NCBI GenBank assembly: GCA_022749755.1
Contig: CM040451.1
Coordinates: forward strand, 12,971,871 to 13,035,870
Reading direction: 5' to 3'
Source of the DNA: Azadirachta indica
Lineage: Eukaryota > Streptophyta > Magnoliopsida > Sapindales > Meliaceae
Length of the DNA: 64,000 bases
Part shown: positions 58,201-64,000 of the stretch, piece by piece
How positions within the stretch are numbered: the stretch's first letter is position 1
How the letters are laid out: the number at the start of each line of letters is the position of its first letter
The notes under the pieces: model-generated
What the model saw: the letters and a program-made list of their open reading frames with translations, nothing else
What the model was told of the DNA's origin: nothing
The model's database searches: none
Translations under genes and position numbers: made by a program

Positions 58201-59052
58201 AAAGGTCTCCCACGTGCCAGATGAAGTTGTCGGCTACGGTCAAATGCCGGTGCCAGTATTAACACGTGTAAGCCTGATACACTTCAACAGTAAAGTTTGA
58301 AAGTTTGACCAACTCTTATCACTTGCCATTCAAGATCATCATCATAGCTCCTAAAAGGCATATATCCTGACTCACTGACTATTACCCGTTACTTGTAGTC
58401 TTCGCTGACTTCTTATCTCTTTTGTATTTATTCATAATATTCTTTATTATTATTTATTATTATTATTTTTAAAACTTATATCAATTTAAAAATTTACCTT
58501 TCAATCGGGGATACTCTGATCACTTCTTCGTTTTCAGAGGGCAGCGTCTTGTCGTGAGTAGTAGAAGTAGGTGATCTGGTCCTCTTTAACTGTAAAAAAG
58601 TTTGGTCTTAGATTCGAGACATTTATAGGTGAAATTTGAGAAAGAAAAAGGGTTAATTTATAAATTATGAGTTAAAATAACATTTTCTATTGTTTAGAGT
58701 AGGAGATGGAGAGGGGTGTTGGTTGATAATGGGAGTAGGATAACGAGGATTGCAAATGTCTCCGTAAGAGAAGCCACTTTATGGTCTTCTAATTGGAAGG
58801 GGGGTATTCTTTTGCGTCAACATTTTCTCTTTATAAAGTGGTGGAACAAAAGTCTCATTCAAAGCTGAAGACTTTCTCCCATTCTATATATATAAAAAAC
58901 TCAAACAGCATAAATATATATATATATATATATATATACATACTTGGAATTAAAAGTCCAAAACAAAACTAAGACTTCACACCGCATCAAATTTGCTGCC
59001 TTTCTCTCTCTTTTCTTCTTCTTCTTCTTCTTCTTCTTCTTCTTCTTCTTCC
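58201..59052 (+). promoter_or_regulatory. WRKY gene promoter and leader
   Basis: Upstream of the WRKY gene are two G-boxes CACGTG (58211-58216 and 58263-58268) and W-box-type cores: GGTCAA at 58238-58243, TTGACC at 58305-58310 and GTCAA at 58816-58820. A TATA box TTATAAAG sits at 58831-58838. The leader has (AT)n at about 58913-58937 and a (TTC)n run ending two bases before the ATG. W-boxes in a WRKY promoter fit auto- or cross-regulation; this is inference. Confidence 0.6.
59014..59050 (+). repeat. (TTC)n microsatellite abutting the WRKY start codon
   Basis: About twelve TTC units run to within two bases of the ATG at 59053. Read in the ATG's frame they would encode poly-Ser, and the frame is open upstream only from non-ATG codons, so I place the start at the ATG. 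Confidence 0.9.
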
Positions 59053-60241
59053 ATGTCTAATGAACCTGGAAACCTTTACTTTCGTTCTCTATTTCAAGAT
59101 GATCAACATGGTGATATTACTGGAACCAGCATGCCTGTTTCCATTGCTGGTTCATCTCCAGATTACAATCCACAACAGTTTGATCCTTCGCAGATGAGCT
59201 ATACCGACTGCTTACATGGATTTATGGACTATAATTCTCTTGAAAAAGCGTTCGGAATGTCACCTTCTTCGTCTGAAGTCTTTTCTTCCATTGAAGGTCA
59301 TCAGAAACAGGTTATTGGTCCCGGAGAACTCTGTGGTGGTAGTGAAAATAACGTGGGGACTACTCCAAACTCTTCCATCTCTTCTTCCTCTACTGAAGCT
59401 GGCGCTGAAGAAGATTCGGGCAAGAGTAAGAAAGATTTGCAACCAAAAGGGTCAGAAGATGGAGGAGACAGCTCTAAGAAAATGTAAGTACTTTTAATTT
59501 CCTTTAACATTCGTTGACATAACCTCTGTGGTTAATTATTCTGATGATCATATATCACAGAAGCAAAGCAAAGAATAAGAAAGGAGAGAAGAGGCAGAAA
59601 GAGCCACGATTTGCTTTCATGACAAAAAGTGAAGTTGATCATCTTGAAGATGGATACAGATGGAGAAAATATGGACAAAAAGCTGTGAAGAATAGTCCTT
59701 ATCCAAGGTAAGTTTGTCAACTTTACACGCAATAATAAAGCATACCGGTCATACGCGCGTACAGTAAAAAAACTATTCAGAGTTTTGATCTGGTAAGTAA
59801 TTAATTTGCTTTTGATCGTCTTACAGAAGTTATTACAGGTGCACTACACAGAAATGCACTGTGAAGAAACGAGTGGAGAGATCATTTCAGGACCCATCAA
59901 TTGTGATCACAACATACGAAGGACAACATAATCACCCGATTCCCACAACCCTGAGAGGAAACGCCGCCGGAATGTTTCAGCCGTCTTCTATGCTGACGCC
60001 GACGATGCCCATGAATCTCTCAAGCTTTCCTCAAGAATGGTTAGGTAATAACTATATGAGTTCCATTCACAACCAAGTTTCTGGTGCAGCAGGTTCTAAC
60101 TATATGCATCTTCATCAACAAAATGTTAACCCTCTTGATCATCATCATCATCATCAGCAGCAGTATTATCATCATCAACAGGTTCCTGATTATGGACTTC
60201 TGCAAGACATAGTTCCCTCCATGTTTAAAAGAGAGCCATGA
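59053..60241 (+). CDS. WRKY transcription factor, group IIc (WRKY71/28/8-like)
   Basis: This nuclear DNA-binding protein recognises W-boxes (TTGACC/T). Three exons, 59053-59483, 59561-59707 and 59827-60241, sum to 993 nt, or 330 residues. The N-terminal half is Ser/acidic-rich. A basic stretch (about 146-160) precedes the WRKY domain, with WRKYGQK at about 178-184. The zinc finger is C-X4-C-X23-H-X-H (CTTQKC ... HNH), the group IIc pattern. The second intron interrupts the Arg codon of YPR|SYYRC, the conserved R-type intron. The C-terminus is rich in His, Gln and Met, with a [14 protein letters not shown] run. The context near PDCD5 and TPK points to the WRKY71/WRKY8/WRKY28 clade, known for roles in stress, senescence and shoot branching. 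Exact orthology needs a tree. Confidence 0.95.
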
Positions 60242-63200
60242 AGTATTGATTATATAATTATGTAGTCTTCTCTGCTAGCTGCACATCATCGTTTGTAGAT
60301 ATACTTGATTACTAGGCAACTTAGTTTTATATCCTAACTTTAATTAATTCGTCATCTTTTTATCTCAAAGTGCAAGCTTCAAATTCGATGTGGAATTGAA
60401 ATTGTTTTTTTCCCTTGAATTAGAGGTTTATTAGCTTGCACTGCTGTATTTTTGAGAGGAATTTTAGTTTCTAAAATGGGAGAGAATGATGATGAAGAAG
60501 GAAAGAATGCCTAATGTTAAGAAGATTGCAAGCTTGTACTATGGAAGTTTATTATATAGAATCCCTGATATATATGGGATTTGATTTATCATTTATGAAG
60601 AATATTTTGCTAGCTAGCTATCGTTTATCTATTTATTTATTTATTTTTTCAATTTCTTAATTTGATCTCTAATGAATCGAATGAGCTAGGTTAAACATTT
60701 TAGAAATTATATGATGTGAGTTTGTATTTTGATAATTTTTAATTTGTTTCCAAAAGCACGAAAAATGATTTTTATATGGAGCTTAATTAATTAATTTGTA
60801 TGGAGGATATATAGTACTGGTGGGCTAAGCTAAGTAGATTGTTTGAATATTAATTTATTTGCAATATGAATCAAGAGAATGAAATGCAGGTATTTTTTAC
60901 TATTTTTGGTACTTAAATTGTGACCATTTTGAGTTTTTCTAACTTTCAAACTCATGAAATTAAAAAGGCAAACAAAATGTTAGCTTGAAAATTTGAATGA
61001 AACTATCCCCAAATTTCCTTCCTAATTATGTGTAATTATGTCTATCTCTCTATTCTCTAATAGTAAAGCAGCACAAATTAATCACCTATCGTTTTATTAA
61101 TTTTATATATATATATATATAATAATTCACTAAAATCAACATTTGTACACAAAATGCATATAATAATTTAGCATCTAAGTTACAATCATTTATTTTCAAA
61201 TTGTTAATTATTATGTACAAATCCCCATTTTATATTTTAGTAGATTAAATAATTATTTCTTTGAAGTGTTTATAATTAAAATGGACCGAAAATTGGATCC
61301 GTAGGACTAAAAAAATAAAAATAAAAGAGAATGATAGGATTTGATCGCTTTTGTATGATTTCACATCTTCCTTATCTTATGCTTACTTCCATGCTTAATT
61401 ATATTAATGCATGCATCTAATCATATCCAAAACTTAATTAAAATGAATAATTAACCATATACTCATTATATTATATTAATTATACATAAATCATCAGTAA
61501 TTGGAGCCAATAAAAAAATGAATACGCAAACTTAGATATAGAGTAGTACTATATATATTTGGTATTATAAGGCACTCAACTTTCTAAGGAAAATACTAAG
61601 ACCATAATTATGAATGAAGAAGTTCAACTTCTTATCCTTGAACTGATTAATAATAAATAAATAAATAAACAAACATATGAATGAATCATGTACTAATATT
61701 TATAATTTGGTTAAATGGAGGATAAATTATTGGTTTAAGTCATTATCAAAATCACCTAACGATACTGAAAACGATGTCGTAGCCCGGGAAATGGAGAGGT
61801 AGATAGATATTTGCCGGGAGAATCAAGTAATTTGCCAAACTAATATTTGCGTTTGCACTCCACTGCTTCTTAACTTAAATAAATTGAACACTCTCTCTCT
61901 CTCTCTCCCTCTTAAATGGAATTTGTTAATTTGGATAGATTCATGTTTGAAAATTCAGTTAATTAAGCATTGACAAATTGATTTTAAAAAAAATAACTAA
62001 TTATTATGATCTTTGATACATAATTTATTCATTGATTATGCAACTCTTTCCTAAAAAAAAAAAAAAGAGAATAAATTTAGGAAATTTTCGAAATTTAACC
62101 TAAAAATTAGGTTAACTTTTGTAATTAGTTAAGTACAAATTTTATTTCTAATACTAAAAAAAAAAATCTTTTTATATTGACGGTCAAAAAATATTAAAAT
62201 TCTAATTTTAAAGTGATGAGTTTCTATTGCAACAGAATGACATTCAAGACTTACTCTTGAACATGTAATGACCCGAGGTGTTTGTATTTTGTTTTTTAAG
62301 TGAGGTAAAATTATCTAAATCTTTGGTTTTATAGATAGTATTAAAAATAATATTTCAACTTAAATAAACAGAAAAATCACTTATCTTTTTTTGGGCTAAA
62401 TTCTGAAATTTCTCATAAATTTTTATCAATTGCTGCACAGAATTAATACTGCCCAATAATCCGTCTACATACCCACATAAATAAAAGAAAACTTGATAAA
62501 TATATATGACCAGAAAAGAAAAGAAAGGAAATGTTATAAGATTTAAATTGGGCCAACCTGCGAAGCTAGAATAAAGATGATCATATTAAGCTTCATTAAC
62601 CAAAAATGATACCAGTAATATAATATAAATACAAAGAGTTAATTATAATGATTACTATAAAATTGGAAAATTATTGTTTTTATATGTTCTGTCTGTTTAT
62701 ATGTCACGGTCCCCTTTTACCCAAATATTACTCTTCCTTCTTAATACAATTATTAAATAATAAAAATGTTTAAAATAAATGATTAGGTGATTTCTTTATC
62801 TACACTCCTTAATTAGTTAATTATGTGATTTAGCTGGATCACAAATCGTCTACCTTAGCACGTACTGTCATCTCTTACGTCAGCTAATAACTTTCGATAA
62901 TGTATTCGAAATCAACGGTTCTGATCAACGTTCGTACGATATTGAATTGACTGTTCATCAACTTTGTCAGTCGTAAATTCAATAATAACATGCAAGTCCC
63001 AAATTTGTATACTATCATAAATAAACACATAAAGGTTCCATTTAATCAAATAAGTCCCTCACCTGATTTACCTCTCGCTTAAAGACGAGATTATCCTAAT
63101 ACGATGTTCGGTTGATAAACCGAAATATCGGCGCGCGCTGGAGGCTAGTTCAGTCAGTTTAGAAGAGCCAGAAATCCATTTGAAATAAATATAAAACATA

Positions 63201-63590
63201 CATCTTTGAATGTGAAATGTTAAGATCTAGGGATCTAAATGTTATTATCTCTGATGACTGCAGATTACAATCAACACTCACTCTTGCGACTTGCGAGTCA
63301 ATGATTCCTATTTGATTATTCTTTCTTAAACCCCGTACATTTCCGTCATAAAAAATTTTCGCTACATTTTTTAATTACACATCTAAATTTTTATTAATTT
63401 TTTTTAAAGTTAAAAAATGTTGTTAAATTTATATTTACATATCTATAAATCTGGGGAACAAAAAATGGATACAAAAATTGCATGAATTAATTTTAGGAGC
63501 AATTAATTACAGTAATGATAAAATATTCAATGATAATAAATATAATAAATAGTTTTGTATTGAAATCTAGTGTTTCAAAACGAAAGCAGA
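60242..63590. other. WRKY 3' flank and AT-rich intergenic DNA
   Basis: The WRKY 3' UTR is followed by more than 3 kb of AT-rich sequence with (TA)n at about 61107-61121, a (CT)n run near 61891-61907 and many A-tracts. I see no gene or mobile element. Confidence 0.5.
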
Positions 63591-64000
63591 AGAGCAACAA
63601 AAAAACCAAAATCTAACAGCAACAACCACCATCGACCGTTTGGAGAAGAGGAGAGCAAAGAGGAGTGAAAACGACGCGTCGTCCAACATCTTCTCTCTTC
63701 TTTAAGCAAACTCATTGTCTTCTTCACTTCGGATCTCTGCTTCCTTCTTAGCTATCTACTATTATTACGCGTTTGAGTTAGGGTTAAATTCAACTCGTGT
63801 TTACGAGCATGTCATAGAGATTACTCCCTCACCACGCCTCTCCTTTCTCCTTCTTCTGGTACTTCCATTTCTTACGTTATTTCTAGTTTATCGATCTGGA
63901 ATTCGGATTTTTTTACAATTTCATTTATGTTTTATTTGTTTTGCGTTATGGCGTTGTTTGTAACATGCATTTGTTTGTATTTTTTTCTTCCCCCACCAGT
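63591..64000 (+). other. Probable 5' leader of a gene extending past the window
   Basis: Composition changes at about 63590 from AT-rich to purine-rich and then pyrimidine-rich (CTTCTTCACTTC, CTCTCCTTTCTCC), typical of a plant 5' UTR. A short upstream ORF ATG TCA TAG lies near 63809. A possible donor (CTG|GTACTT) is at about 63858 and a CCCCACCAG acceptor-like end at about 63999. No coding exon is recognisable before the window ends. Confidence 0.4.

Noticed and set aside
58993..59052. N-terminal poly-Ser extension of the WRKY protein
   Set aside because: The longer frame starts only at TTG/CTG codons and reads through a (TTC)n microsatellite. The ATG at 59053 gives a normal WRKY protein.
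63715..63963. 82-codon hydrophobic open frame at the right edge
   Set aside because: It starts at TTG rather than ATG and lies in pyrimidine-rich, leader-like sequence.

Overview
This 64 kb window is nuclear DNA of a dicot plant. The genes are intron-rich with GT-AG borders, the intergenic DNA is AT-rich and full of microsatellites, three proteins are chloroplast-type, and there is a plant-specific WRKY factor. The species cannot be read directly. The conserved gene content suggests a core eudicot, probably a rosid (Citrus is possible but unproven). There are no bacterial operons, CRISPR arrays, rRNA genes or clear tRNA genes, and I found no intact transposon.

Twelve protein genes could be rebuilt exon by exon. 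From left to right they are: PRP39-type U1 snRNP splicing factor (-, 633-7031); chloroplast inner-envelope COR413IM (+, 8564-10230); GPI-type X8/CBM43 protein (-, 11224-13062); chloroplast C-terminal processing protease CtpA (-, 14668-19413); GBF-interacting-protein-1-like DUF1296 protein (+, 22681-28612); CorA-like transporter (+, 30604-34349); coatomer zeta (-, 34952-37424); pterin-4a-carbinolamine dehydratase (+, 37805-39829); a membrane-anchored SAM-methyltransferase-like protein (-, 42046-43164); PDCD5 (+, 44577-46982); two-pore K+ channel TPK (+, 48842-51718); and a group IIc WRKY factor (+, 59053-60241). A long AT-rich spacer lies between TPK and WRKY. The last ~400 bp look like the 5' leader of another gene that runs off the window.

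The exon sums keep frame in eleven of the twelve genes. The exception is CtpA, where one base is missing in exon 4 and the reading frame ends before the catalytic domain. Other points of note are a short plastid ycf2 fragment inside intron 1 of PDCD5, two genes whose first coding exon is only the ATG, a duplicated splice donor in coatomer zeta, a GC-AG intron in COR413IM, a GIN in place of GMN in the CorA-like protein, and G-boxes plus a tandem repeat upstream of COR413IM.

These are independently transcribed housekeeping, chloroplast and signalling genes, not a pathway cluster. From memory, their relatives fall into two Arabidopsis blocks (around At1g29370-At1g29860 and At5g46350-At5g46400), interleaved here. 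This suggests that the window keeps an ancestral order that was duplicated and fractionated in Arabidopsis. I found no convincing novel biological system.
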